Origin: Burkholderia sp. Nafp2/4-1b
GTDB taxonomy: Bacteria > Pseudomonadota > Gammaproteobacteria > Burkholderiales > Burkholderiaceae
Length of the DNA: 64,000 nucleotides
Reading direction: 5' to 3'
Assembly (NCBI RefSeq): GCF_003635165.1
Contig: NZ_ML058624.1
Span: 186,001 to 250,000 of the forward strand
Part shown: one piece after another, positions 47,889 to 56,413 of the stretch
How positions within the stretch are numbered: position 1 is the first letter of the stretch
Layout: each line of letters begins with the position of its first letter
Made by a program: the position numbers and the translations under genes
The notes under the pieces: generated by a model
The model's input: the letters and a program-made list of their open reading frames with translations, nothing else
Databases searched by the model: none
What the model was told of the DNA's origin: nothing

Positions 47889-48784
47889 TGCTGGGCTCCT
47901 GCGGTGCTCGCGGCAACGGTGACGGCCGCAGGCGCGGGCCCGCTCGCGCCCTTGCTCGTCCTGCGCTGCAGATACCATTGCAGCGTGTTGATCAGCAGCA
48001 GCATCAGGAACGACACGACCAGCATCACGACCGCCAGCGCGGTCGCGCCTGCGTAGTCGTACTGTTCGAGTTTCGTGATGATCAGCAGCGACGTGATCTC
48101 GGACTTCATCGGCACGTTGCCGGCGATGAAGATCACCGACCCGTATTCGCCGAGCGCGCGCGCGAACGACAGCGCGAAGCCGGTGAGCAGCGCCGGCAGC
48201 ACGGACGGCAGCACCACGCGGCGGAACGTCAGCCAGCGCGACGCGCCGAGGCACGCGGCGGCCTCTTCCTGCTCGCGCTCGAAATCCTCGAGCACCGGCT
48301 GCACGGTGCGCACGACGAACGGCAGCCCGATGAAGGTCAGCGCGACCAGCACGCCGATCGGCGTGAACGCGATCTTGATGCCGAACGGCGCAAGATACTG
48401 GCCGATCCAGCCGTTGGTCGCATAGACGGCCGCGAGCGAGATGCCGGCGACCGACGTCGGCAGCGCGAACGGCAGGTCGACGATCGCGTCGACGAGGCGC
48501 TTGAACGGGAACGTGTAGCGCACCAGCACCCACGCGACGAGAAAGCCGAACACGGCGTTGATGACGGCGCCGCCCAGGGCGGACGCGAACGTCAGCCGGT
48601 ACGACGCGAGCACGCGCGGCGACGTGACGGCGGTGACGAACTGGTCCCACGACAGCGTCGCGGTCTTCAGGAACGTGGCGGCGAGCGGGATCAGCACCAC
48701 GAGGCTCAAATAGGCCACCGTGATGCCGAGCGTCACGCCGAAACCGGGCAGCGCGCTCGGCTTGCGAAAGGTGTACGTCGTCAT
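47885..48784 (-). CDS. cysT: Sulfate ABC transporter permease CysT (CysU)
   Basis: 299 aa. Typical N-terminus for the family (LPGFGVTLGITVAYLSLVVLIP) and coupling loop LGASRWLTFRRVVLPSVLPAL. It pairs with CysW. It lies 137 nt after sbp, behind two stem-loops. Confidence 0.92.
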   Translation of the reverse strand: MTTYTFRKPSALPGFGVTLGITVAYLSLVVLIPLAATFLKTATLSWDQFVTAVTSPRVLASYRLTFASALGGAVINAVFGFLVAWVLVRYTFPFKRLVDAIVDLPFALPTSVAGISLAAVYATNGWIGQYLAPFGIKIAFTPIGVLVALTFIGLPFVVRTVQPVLEDFEREQEEAAACLGASRWLTFRRVVLPSVLPALLTGFALSFARALGEYGSVIFIAGNVPMKSEITSLLIITKLEQYDYAGATALAVVMLVVSFLMLLLINTLQWYLQRRTSKGASGPAPAAVTVAASTAGAQQ

Positions 48785-48829
48785 CGGATGCTCTTGCTGG
48801 GTCGATGCTGCTCACGGGTCCGACGCAAA

Positions 48830-48896
48830 CGCCGGCGCCGAGAATTCTCGCGCCGGCGGCCCGTCGGGGATGCGGCGCGCTGTCGTGGCGCGCCGC
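48830..48896. other. Two stem-loops between sbp and cysT
   Basis: Imperfect inverted repeat at 48830-48858 (GAGAA/TTCTC centre with GC arms) and a perfect one, GCGGCGCGC/GCGCGCCGC, at 48872-48896. No U-runs. Likely favour more sbp mRNA than downstream mRNA. Confidence 0.45.
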
Positions 48897-48921
48897 TGTC
48901 GTTATGGTGTGACTGCGTGCG

Positions 48922-49959
48922 TTACTGCGGCTTGTAGATCGAATCGAACACGCCGCCGTCTGCGAAATGCGTCTTCTGCGCATTCGTCCAGCCGCCGAAC
49001 GTGTCGTCGACCGTGTACAGCTTCAGCTTCGGGAACTGCTTCGTCAGCTCCGCCGGCACGTTCTTCGAACGCGGACGGTAGTAGTTGCGCGCCGCGATCT
49101 CCTGGCCCTGCGGGCTGTACAGGAAGTTCAGGTAAGCCTCGGCCAGCTTGCGCGTGCCCTTCTTGTCGACCACCTTGTCGACCACCGCGACGGGCGGCTC
49201 GGCCAGGATGCTCACCGACGGCACGACGATCTCGAACTTGTCGGGGCCGAATTCCTTGATCGACAGGAACGCCTCGTTCTCCCACGCGATCAGCACGTCG
49301 CCGATCCCGCGCTGCACGAAGCTCGTCGTCGCGCCGCGCGCGCCCGAATCGAGTACGCCGGCGTTCTTGTAGAGCTTCGTCACGAATTCCTTCGCGCTCT
49401 GCTCGTTGCCGCTCGGCTTGTGAACCGCGTACGCCCACGCGGCCAGGTAGTTCCAGCGTGCACCGCCCGAGGTCTTCGGGTTCGGCGTGACGATCGAGAC
49501 GCCCGGCTTGGTCAGGTCGTCCCAGTCCTTGATCCCCTTCGGATTGCCCTTGCGCACCAGGAACACGATCGTCGACGTGTACGGCGATGCGTTGTCGGGC
49601 AGGCGCTTTTGCCAGTCCTTGTTGACGAGACCCTTGTTCGCGAGCGCGTCGATGTCGTAAGCGAGCGCCAGCGTGACGACGTCGGCCTGCAGCCCGTCGA
49701 GCACCGAGCGCGCCTGGGCGCCCGAGCCGCCATGCGACTGCTTGAAGTTGACCGTCTCGCCCGTCTTCGCCTTCCACTCCTTGCCGAACGCCTGGTTGAA
49801 GTCCTGATACAGCTCGCGCGTCGGGTCGTACGACACGTTCAGGAACGTCGTATCGGCCTGGGCATGCGTTGCGACGCCCAGCGCCGCCGCCGCGCCCAGC
49901 GCGAGTGTTGCGATCAGGCGGCCCACTCCGCCCACCAGCCCCGTATTGCGCTTCGCCAT
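48922..49959 (-). CDS. sbp: Periplasmic sulfate-binding protein
   Basis: 345 aa. Signal peptide ending HAQA, then the Sbp/CysP core: LNVSYDPTRELYQDFN, SHGGSGAQARSVLDGLQADVVTLAL, NPKTSGGARWNYLAAW. It captures sulfate for CysTWA. GGAG precedes the ATG. First gene of the operon. Confidence 0.93.
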   Translation of the reverse strand: MAKRNTGLVGGVGRLIATLALGAAAALGVATHAQADTTFLNVSYDPTRELYQDFNQAFGKEWKAKTGETVNFKQSHGGSGAQARSVLDGLQADVVTLALAYDIDALANKGLVNKDWQKRLPDNASPYTSTIVFLVRKGNPKGIKDWDDLTKPGVSIVTPNPKTSGGARWNYLAAWAYAVHKPSGNEQSAKEFVTKLYKNAGVLDSGARGATTSFVQRGIGDVLIAWENEAFLSIKEFGPDKFEIVVPSVSILAEPPVAVVDKVVDKKGTRKLAEAYLNFLYSPQGQEIAARNYYRPRSKNVPAELTKQFPKLKLYTVDDTFGGWTNAQKTHFADGGVFDSIYKPQ

Positions 49960-50028
49960 CCTTGGTTCTCCAGTGTTGTCGGTACTGCGATGTCGGGCCA
50001 GTCTATCGAACGGGTTACATGATTAAAA

Positions 50029-50057
50029 ATAATCGTTCCTTATTTTTTAATACCCAA
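50029..50057 (-). promoter_or_regulatory. Possible sbp promoter in AT-rich segment
   Basis: Minus strand TTGGGT (50057-50052), 17 nt, GATTAT (50034-50029). The surrounding 50010-50060 is strikingly AT-rich, as CysB-activated promoters often are. Activation by CysB is inferred. Confidence 0.4.
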
Positions 50058-50180
50058 AAGTGCTAACGCAGACGGGACGGACGGTTGCGGCAGACAAACC
50101 GGCGCCGGGGCGTCACGAAATCACCTCGGAACGGGCGCGATCGCGTCGAACCTCAAGTAACACTTGAAATTCGCGAAGTA

Positions 50181-50216
50181 CTGTATAAAAATACAGCTCA
50201 CTGTCTATCCATACAG
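50181..50216 (+). promoter_or_regulatory. Two SOS (LexA) boxes in front of lexA
   Basis: CTGTATAAAAATACAG (50181-50196) and CTGTCTATCCATACAG (50201-50216) both match CTGT-N8-ACAG and lie directly before the lexA ATG. Autoregulation follows. Confidence 0.92.
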
Positions 50217-50223
50217 TTCAGCC

Positions 50224-50871
50224 ATGACCAAACTCACCGCCCGTCAGCAGCAAGTGTTCGACTTGATTCGCCGCGCGATCGAGCGCTCCGGTTTCCCGCC
50301 CACGCGCGCCGAGATCGCGGCCGAGCTCGGTTTCAGCTCGCCGAATGCCGCCGAGGAGCACCTCCGTGCGCTGGCGCGCAAGGGCGTGATCGAGCTGGCC
50401 GCCGGCGCGTCGCGCGGCATCCGCCTGCTCGGCATCGAAGACGCCCCGCACCAGTTCACGCTGCCGCACGCCGGCCTGATGCAACTGTCGCTGCCGCTCG
50501 TCGGCCGGGTGGCAGCCGGCAGCCCGATCCTCGCGCAGGAGCACATCTCGCAGCACTACGCGTGCGATCCCGCGCTGTTCACGAGCAAGCCCGACTATCT
50601 GCTTAAGGTGCGCGGCCTGTCGATGCGCGACGCCGGCATTCTCGACGGCGACCTCCTCGCCGTGCAGAAGCGCACCGAAGCGAAGGACGGCCAGATCATC
50701 GTTGCGCGGCTTGGCGACGACGTCACGGTCAAGCGCCTGATGCGCCGGCCTGGCGGCCTCGAGCTGATCGCGGAGAACCCGGATTACGAAAACATCTTCG
50801 TCAAGGCCGGCAGCGCGGAATTCGCGCTGGAAGGCATCGCCGTCGGGCTGATCCGCTCGGGCGAACTCTGA
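50224..50871 (+). CDS. lexA: SOS repressor LexA
   Basis: 215 aa. Winged helix N-terminus (MTKLTARQQQVFDLI, FPPTRAEIAAELGF), cleavage site Ala98-Gly99 (RVAAGSP), catalytic Ser133 (RGLSMRD) and Lys170 (VTVKRL). ATG 50224 follows the second SOS box by seven nt; the longer in-frame start would lie inside the boxes. Confidence 0.96.
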   Translation: MTKLTARQQQVFDLIRRAIERSGFPPTRAEIAAELGFSSPNAAEEHLRALARKGVIELAAGASRGIRLLGIEDAPHQFTLPHAGLMQLSLPLVGRVAAGSPILAQEHISQHYACDPALFTSKPDYLLKVRGLSMRDAGILDGDLLAVQKRTEAKDGQIIVARLGDDVTVKRLMRRPGGLELIAENPDYENIFVKAGSAEFALEGIAVGLIRSGEL

Positions 50872-50897
50872 CAATCGGTCTCGCTGAGGAGAACACC

Positions 50898-51233
50898 ATG
50901 GAACGCCTTTCCCGTTTGCTGCCTTTCCGTCAATTCGGTCGCCTGCGTCACCTGCGCGGCCGCACGCCCTGCGCGCCGCTGCCCGCGGCGCCTGTGGTGA
51001 GCCAAGAAGTCGCAGTTGAACGGCAGGCGTCGCTGCTGCCGTCGGCGCTGCCCGCATTCGCGCGGGTCTCGCTGAACGCCGGCCTGAATCACGCGGAACC
51101 GGCGCGCCGCGCGCCGGTGCGCGTCTATCACGGTCGGTCGCGCCTGATCATGGTCGGGACGATCGATGCCGTGTGCCGGATGATCGATCGCTGCATCGAC
51201 GAGGAACGATCGGCCGCGCACGGTGGTCTCTGA
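50898..51233 (+). CDS. Uncharacterised small protein co-transcribed with lexA
   Basis: 111 aa. A basic, Leu/Arg-rich N-terminus, a hydrophobic middle (LLPSALPAFARV), and a compact end VRVYHGRSRLIMVGTIDAVCRMIDRCIDEE. It begins 26 nt after lexA with AGGAG just before the ATG, so it should be SOS-induced. I do not recognise the family. Position after lexA is where many bacteria keep SulA/ImuA-type genes, but no similarity to those is visible. Confidence 0.7.
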   Translation: MERLSRLLPFRQFGRLRHLRGRTPCAPLPAAPVVSQEVAVERQASLLPSALPAFARVSLNAGLNHAEPARRAPVRVYHGRSRLIMVGTIDAVCRMIDRCIDEERSAAHGGL

Positions 51234-51262
51234 TTGCGGAACCTGTCCGCACCGGAGGCATC

Positions 51263-51961
51263 GTGACTGGATCTTCGGGCCGCGCGTGGCGGCCCAAGCA
51301 CCTGCTGATCGTCGTGCTGGCCGTCGCCGTCCTGGCGGCGATCGGCTATGCATACGCGTCGCCATACGTCGCGCTCGGTCGCCTGAAATCAGCGATCGAT
51401 GCGCGCGATGCGCAAGCGGTCAGTGAGTATGTCGATTTTCCGTCGCTGCGCATCAGCCTGAAGCAGCAGGTCACGGAAGAGTTGATGCGCCGGATCGATG
51501 CGGTCAAGAAGGACAATCCGTTCGCGGTGATCGGCGCGCTGATCGGCTCTGCATTGATCGGCCCGCTGGTCGATGCGTATGCGACACCGGAAGGTGTCGC
51601 AGCGCTGATGAGCGGCATCCCGCCTCGCGGCAATCCGGGCGAGCGTCCGCCTGATTGGTCGGGGCCGCCGTCAGGCGGTGCGCCTGGCAATGCACCGGTC
51701 GCACCGCCGGGCAATCCGGCAAGCACCCCCGCGCCTGGCAGCAACGCCAACGCGTCGGCCGCGCCGGCACCCACATCCGCACCCGCACCGGCCAGCCCGA
51801 GCGATGCCGGTCATCCGCAGCAAACCAGCGCCGGCTACCGGAATTTCGATGAATTCGTCGTGACCTACCAGCGCAGCGCCGACGGCACGCGCTATGCAGC
51901 GGTCTTCCATCGCTTCGGCCTGTTCTCGTGGAAGCTGTCCGCGATCGATCTGCATGCCTGA
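51263..51961 (+). CDS. DUF2939-like membrane-anchored protein
   Basis: 232 aa from a GTG with GGAGG four nt upstream; no better start exists. One N-terminal helix (LLIVVLAVAVLAAIGYAYA), then SPYVALGRLKSAIDARDAQAVSEYVDF, the DUF2939 pattern, a Pro/Ala/Gly-rich linker (about 120-180) and a small C-terminal domain. Function unknown; probably periplasmic. May be part of the lexA transcript. Confidence 0.75.
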   Translation: MTGSSGRAWRPKHLLIVVLAVAVLAAIGYAYASPYVALGRLKSAIDARDAQAVSEYVDFPSLRISLKQQVTEELMRRIDAVKKDNPFAVIGALIGSALIGPLVDAYATPEGVAALMSGIPPRGNPGERPPDWSGPPSGGAPGNAPVAPPGNPASTPAPGSNANASAAPAPTSAPAPASPSDAGHPQQTSAGYRNFDEFVVTYQRSADGTRYAAVFHRFGLFSWKLSAIDLHA

Positions 51962-51999
51962 ACGGCCGCGCTCCGCGGTGATGCCGCTGAAGCGGCACC

Positions 52000-52041
52000 G
52001 TGAGACCGGCGCGAATCGCAATGCGACTCGCGCGCTCTCAC
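52000..52041. other. Inverted repeat between convergent genes
   Basis: GTGAGA...GCGCGA...TCGC pairs with GCGA...TCGCGC...TCTCAC around a short loop. It lies between the DUF2939 gene and the universal stress gene. No T-run, so a terminator role is only inferred. Confidence 0.4.
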
Positions 52042-52063
52042 GCTCATGGCATCACATGCCGCG

Positions 52064-52561
52064 TTACTTGCCGTGCGCGTTGGCCGCTTCGCGTTCGCGC
52101 GCGATCTCGGCTTTTTGCTCTTCCGCCGACGAACATGCCACCAGGATGCTGCAGTTCACGCGATCGAGCAGTTGCGTGTTGCCGGATCCCATCCACCATC
52201 GCGACAACCCGCTGCGGCACCGGTGGCCAACGACGACGAGGTCGGCGTTGATTTCCGTCGCGAGATTCGCGATTTCGTCAATCGGATAGCCGAACGCGAA
52301 GTGGCCTTCCGCCTGAACGCCGCGCTCGCGCAGCCAGTTCACGCCTTCCTGCAGGATTTCGCGCGCGGTTTCCTCGAAGCGGCCGCACGCGACGTCGGTC
52401 AGCAGCCCCGCGCTTTGCGCGATGCTCGAGCGCATGTCGACGACCGACAGCAAATGCGTTTCCGCCTTCAGGTCCATCGCGAGATTGGCGCCGCACCGCA
52501 ATGCCTTGCGTCCTTCGAGCGTGCCGTCGTAGCACAGCAGAATCTTGTTGTAGCTAGCCAT
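52064..52561 (-). CDS. Universal stress protein (UspA family)
   Basis: 165 aa. Starts NKILLCYDGT. ATP-binding signature GHRCRSGLSRWWMGSGN near the C-terminus matches G-2x-G-9x-G(S/T). Nucleotide-binding UspA type. Its 5' neighbour region (52562-52904) holds no gene I can support. Confidence 0.9.
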   Translation of the reverse strand: MASYNKILLCYDGTLEGRKALRCGANLAMDLKAETHLLSVVDMRSSIAQSAGLLTDVACGRFEETAREILQEGVNWLRERGVQAEGHFAFGYPIDEIANLATEINADLVVVGHRCRSGLSRWWMGSGNTQLLDRVNCSILVACSSAEEQKAEIAREREAANAHGK

Positions 52562-52904
52562 GAAACCTCCCTATCGCGACTACGGCGACTACGTGCCGGA
52601 TGCACTCATCATGGTGCGCCGCAATTGCGGACGCAAGGGATGGAAAACGCTGATTCGCCACGCGGGGCCGTCGACGATGATGCGACGCACCATCCGTGTG
52701 CCCATGCACCGTGCGGCGCGGGCCTGCCCTGAACAGACGCAGCCGATGCACTAGAATGGCCCGTTCATGCCGTCGACGCGCGATCGCCTCGGTCATGCCC
52801 ATGTGACACGCGTTCGCCCGATCCGTTCGCAAGCGGCATGCCGACCGGGCCGGCAGCGCAGCTGCAAGACGCCCCCGTGCCCCGCTTATAACGACAACCC
52901 GCCC

Positions 52905-53819
52905 ATGCCTGTTGCACCGATCGATTTCCGGAACGTCGAAAAGCGCTATGGCGACAAGCTCGTCGTCAACGACCTGTCCTTCCACGTGCAGGCCGGCGAA
53001 TGCTACGGCCTGCTCGGGCCGAACGGCGCCGGCAAGACTACGACGCTGAAGATGCTGCTCGGCCTTGCGTATCCCGATGCCGGCGCCATTTCACTGTGCG
53101 GCGAACCGGTTCCGTCGCGCGCACGCCATGCTCGGCAGCGCGTCGGCGTCGTCCCGCAGTTCGACAACCTCGATCCCGACTTCACCGTCCGCGAAAACCT
53201 GCTGGTGTTCAGCCGCTATTTCGGGATGTCCGCGCAGGCCGCACGCGCGCTCGTGCAACCGCTGCTCGAATTCGCGAAACTGGAAAACAAGGCCGACGCG
53301 AAAGTCGGCGAGTTGTCGGGCGGGATGAAGCGGCGCCTGACGCTCGCACGTGCGCTCGTCAACGACCCGGACGTGCTGGTGCTCGACGAGCCGACGACGG
53401 GCCTCGACCCGCAGGCGCGACACCTGATGTGGGAACGCTTGCGCTCGCTGCTCGCGCGCGGCAAGACCATCCTGATCACCACGCACTTCATGGAAGAGGC
53501 CGAGCGCCTGTGCGACCGGTTGTGCGTGATCGAGGAAGGCCGCAAGATCGCCGAAGGCGCGCCGCACGCGCTGATTGAATCCGAAATCGGCTGCGACGTG
53601 ATCGAAATTTACGGACCGGACCCGACCGCGCTGCGCGACGAGCTGGCGCCGTTCGCGAAGCACACCGAGATCAGCGGCGAGACGCTGTTCTGCTACGTGA
53701 CCGACCCCGAACCGCTCAGCGCACGGCTCAAGGGTCGCACGGGGTTGCGCTATCTGCATCGGCCGGCCAATCTGGAAGACGTGTTCCTGCGGCTCACGGG
53801 CCGCGAAATGCAGGACTGA
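52905..53819 (+). CDS. nodI: NodI-like ABC exporter ATPase
   Basis: 304 aa. Walker A GPNGAGKTT, signature LSGGMKRRLTLARAL, Walker B VLVLDEPTTGLDP, and a C-terminal domain (about 230-304). The pair with a NodJ-like permease is the reason for the name. In rhizobia NodIJ export Nod factor; non-nodulating Burkholderia also carry the pair, with unknown substrate. ATG 52905 matches the usual family start; upstream in-frame codons look random. Confidence 0.85.
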   Translation: MPVAPIDFRNVEKRYGDKLVVNDLSFHVQAGECYGLLGPNGAGKTTTLKMLLGLAYPDAGAISLCGEPVPSRARHARQRVGVVPQFDNLDPDFTVRENLLVFSRYFGMSAQAARALVQPLLEFAKLENKADAKVGELSGGMKRRLTLARALVNDPDVLVLDEPTTGLDPQARHLMWERLRSLLARGKTILITTHFMEEAERLCDRLCVIEEGRKIAEGAPHALIESEIGCDVIEIYGPDPTALRDELAPFAKHTEISGETLFCYVTDPEPLSARLKGRTGLRYLHRPANLEDVFLRLTGREMQD

Positions 53820-53825
53820 TCGATC

Positions 53826-54659
53826 ATGGACGTACGCAACTATTCCGCCGCCGCACCGTCCGCAGTGCCGCGCGAGTCGCGCTTCGCGATCGCGCTGCCC
53901 GCGAATGCGACCAACTGGATCGCGGTGTGGCGGCGCAACTACCTCGTATGGCGCAAGCTCGCGCTCGCGTCGCTGTTCGGCAACCTCGCCGATCCGATGA
54001 TCTACCTGTTCGGGCTGGGGTTCGGCCTCGGCCTGATGCTCGGGCACGTCGACGGCGTGTCGTATATCGCGTTCCTTGCGGCCGGCACGGTCGGTTCGAG
54101 CGTGATGATGTCCGCGAGCTTCGAGTCGATGTATTCGGGCTTCTCGCGAATGCACGTGCAACGTACGTGGGAAGCGATCATGCACACGCCGCTCGCACTG
54201 GGCGACATCGTGCTCGGCGAGATTGTGTGGGGGGCAAGCAAGGCGCTGTTGTCGGGCGTCGCGATCATGCTGGTCGCGGGACTGCTCGGCTATGCGCGGT
54301 TTCCGTCGATGCTCGTCGCACTGCCGGTGATCGCGCTCGCCGGCCTCGCGTTCGCCAGCACCGCGATGATCGTCACGGCACTCGCGCCGTCGTACGATTT
54401 CTTCATGTTCTATCAGACGCTCGTGCTGACGCCGATGCTGCTGCTGTCGGGCGTGTTCTTCCCGATCGCGCAGTTGCCGCCGATCGCGCAGCACGCGGCC
54501 CACTTGCTGCCGCTCGCGAACGCGGTCGAACTGATCCGGCCCGCGATGCTCGACCGCCCGGCGACCGACGTCGGCCTGCATCTCGCGGTGCTCGCCGGCT
54601 ATGCGGTCGGCGGCTTCGTGGTCTGCGCGTGGCTGTTCCGCCGGCGGATGATGCGCTGA
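53826..54659 (+). CDS. nodJ: NodJ-like ABC-2 type exporter permease
   Basis: 277 aa, six predicted helices. FGNLADPMIYLFGLGFGLG and the ABC-2 signature region (LTPMLLLSGVFFP) are clear. It starts six nt after nodI; the two form one transporter. Confidence 0.87.
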   Translation: MDVRNYSAAAPSAVPRESRFAIALPANATNWIAVWRRNYLVWRKLALASLFGNLADPMIYLFGLGFGLGLMLGHVDGVSYIAFLAAGTVGSSVMMSASFESMYSGFSRMHVQRTWEAIMHTPLALGDIVLGEIVWGASKALLSGVAIMLVAGLLGYARFPSMLVALPVIALAGLAFASTAMIVTALAPSYDFFMFYQTLVLTPMLLLSGVFFPIAQLPPIAQHAAHLLPLANAVELIRPAMLDRPATDVGLHLAVLAGYAVGGFVVCAWLFRRRMMR

Positions 54660-54661
54660 CG

Positions 54662-54682
54662 GCCGGCGCGCAACGCGCCGGC
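54662..54682. terminator. Stem-loop after nodJ
   Basis: GCCGGCGCG/CGCGCCGGC with loop CAA, directly after the nodJ stop and before the convergent small gene. No T-run. Confidence 0.4.
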
Positions 54683-54707
54683 TCGATCGGACGAAAGCGC
54701 GACGACG

Positions 54708-55130
54708 TTACTCGTCGTCGTCGCTCCACGGGATTTCGACGTCGGTCAGGAACGCGACGGTCGCGAGCGGACCGCCTTCCTGGCGACCAAGCTTGCCGTC
54801 CGCGCGATGCCATTCGACGCGGAACTGCGTACCCGGATCGTCGGCGATCAGATACACCGCGCGCAGCTCTTCCGCGTCGGCTTCGTCGACCGGGCCGTCG
54901 AACGACACCAGCAGCTTCTGCGGCCACAGGCCGTTCACCGGATCGTAAATACGGTCGCCCTGCGGAATGTCGATGCTGGCCTCGACGCCGATCGTGGCGG
55001 AAGCTTCGATGATCATCGTGCCGAGCGCATTCAGCACGGCAGTTGCCCGCGCGGAATTGGCCTGGCGGATCGCGAGATCGCCGCGCGTCAGCGCCTTTTC
55101 GAGTCGAGGATGAATCTTCGGTTGGGTCAT
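54708..55130 (-). CDS. Conserved hypothetical acidic protein
   Basis: 140 aa, acidic, ending WSDDDE. No signal peptide or membrane segment. Regions GDLAIRQANSARATAVLNALG and GDRIYDPVNGLWPQK look well formed. I do not recognise a domain. Isolated on the minus strand between nodJ and the permease; 55131-55354 is empty. Confidence 0.75.
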   Translation of the reverse strand: MTQPKIHPRLEKALTRGDLAIRQANSARATAVLNALGTMIIEASATIGVEASIDIPQGDRIYDPVNGLWPQKLLVSFDGPVDEADAEELRAVYLIADDPGTQFRVEWHRADGKLGRQEGGPLATVAFLTDVEIPWSDDDE

Positions 55131-55354
55131 GCGTTTTCCTGTTTGCTTCTTGTAAAGGGCACCGCGCGCATGAAGCGGCGGCGCCGGATGAATACGACGG
55201 TCGCGCTGCGCGCCCGGTCCGCGCGCGCGGCGCGGCGGCCCTCAGGCCGGTTCGGGCGCCGGCAGCCGCGCAGGTCGCGCCCGGCTGGCCGAGCGGGCAG
55301 CGAACCGGATCCTTCCGACCGCCGCGCCCGCTGACCGTTGCGTGCGCGCGGCCG

Positions 55355-56413
55355 TCAGAATCCGAACGCGATCGCGAGCAGCCCGCTCACGATCCCGAAC
55401 ACGACGACGAGGCCCGCGACGATCGCCAGCATGTAGGGCTTGAACGAACGCGCGAGCATCGCGAGCGACGGCACGCTGATCGGCGGCAGCGTCATCAGCA
55501 GCGCGGCGGCCGGGCCGACGCCCATGCCGAGCGACAGCATCGCCTGGATGATCGGCACCTCGCCGGCCGTCGGGATCACGAACAACATGCCCGCGACCGC
55601 GAACGCGACGATCCAGCCGAGCTGGTTGCCGATGTCCGGGCCAATATGCGGGAACAACCACGCGCGCGCCGCGCCGAGCAGCAGCACCAGCACGATGTAT
55701 TCGGGCACGAGCCGCACGGCCATGCGCGCGAGCAGCTTGATCCAGCGGACGAACGGATTGCCTGCCGCGGCCTGTTCGGCTGCGAGCGCGGCGAGTTGCG
55801 CGTCGTCGATGCTGCGGTCTTCGGGACGCGCGATACGGTTCAGCAGATAGCCGATCCCGAACACCATCGCGATGCCGAGCACGAGCCGCAGCGCGCTCCA
55901 CTGCCAGCCGAGCACGAAGCCCATGAACACCAGCGCGGCCGGATTCAGCACCGTGTTGCCGAGCCAGAACGCGACCGCGCCGCCCGGCGATGCGTGCCGC
56001 GCACGCAGCCCCGCGACGACCGGCGCCGCGCAGCACGTGCACATCATGCCCGGCAGCGACAGCAGGCCGCCCGCGGCGACGCTGCCGAAGCCGGTGCGGC
56101 CGAGCACGCGTGCGACCCAGTGCGCGGGCAGCAGCGCCTGCACGGCCGAACCGAGCAGCAGCCCGAGCACCATCGCCTGCCAGATCGCCTTGCCGTACGC
56201 CCATGCATAGTCGAGCGCCGCCTTCAGCGACGGCTCCGGCGCGGCCGCCGACGTGCCCATCAGGATCGACTTGCCGATCGAATGATGCTCCGCGGCGACG
56301 AATGCCTTGTTGTAGTACGGGAACCATTTCACGTAGAACAGTCCCGCGACCGCGATCAGCAGGAAGGTCATCCAGCCGAGCGCCGGACTGGGTTGGGTGC
56401 GAGTGGTCGTCAT
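55355..56413 (-). CDS. Permease of the YraQ/ArsP_1 family (PF03773-like)
   Basis: 352 aa, about eight to nine helices. Signature GLLSLPGMMCTCCAAPVVAGL with two adjacent cysteines and NPAALVFMGF, and a second half with IPTAGEVPIIQAML. Relatives are linked to metal or organoarsenical efflux; the substrate here is unknown. ATG 56413 overlaps the mnmH TGA, so it is co-translated with a tRNA-modifying enzyme. Confidence 0.82.
   Translation of the reverse strand: MTTTRTQPSPALGWMTFLLIAVAGLFYVKWFPYYNKAFVAAEHHSIGKSILMGTSAAAPEPSLKAALDYAWAYGKAIWQAMVLGLLLGSAVQALLPAHWVARVLGRTGFGSVAAGGLLSLPGMMCTCCAAPVVAGLRARHASPGGAVAFWLGNTVLNPAALVFMGFVLGWQWSALRLVLGIAMVFGIGYLLNRIARPEDRSIDDAQLAALAAEQAAAGNPFVRWIKLLARMAVRLVPEYIVLVLLLGAARAWLFPHIGPDIGNQLGWIVAFAVAGMLFVIPTAGEVPIIQAMLSLGMGVGPAAALLMTLPPISVPSLAMLARSFKPYMLAIVAGLVVVFGIVSGLLAIAFGF

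Noticed and set aside
52560..52754. Plus-strand ORF of 64 codons divergent from the universal stress gene
   Set aside because: Starts inside the usp start codon region, has no ribosome site and no recognisable features.
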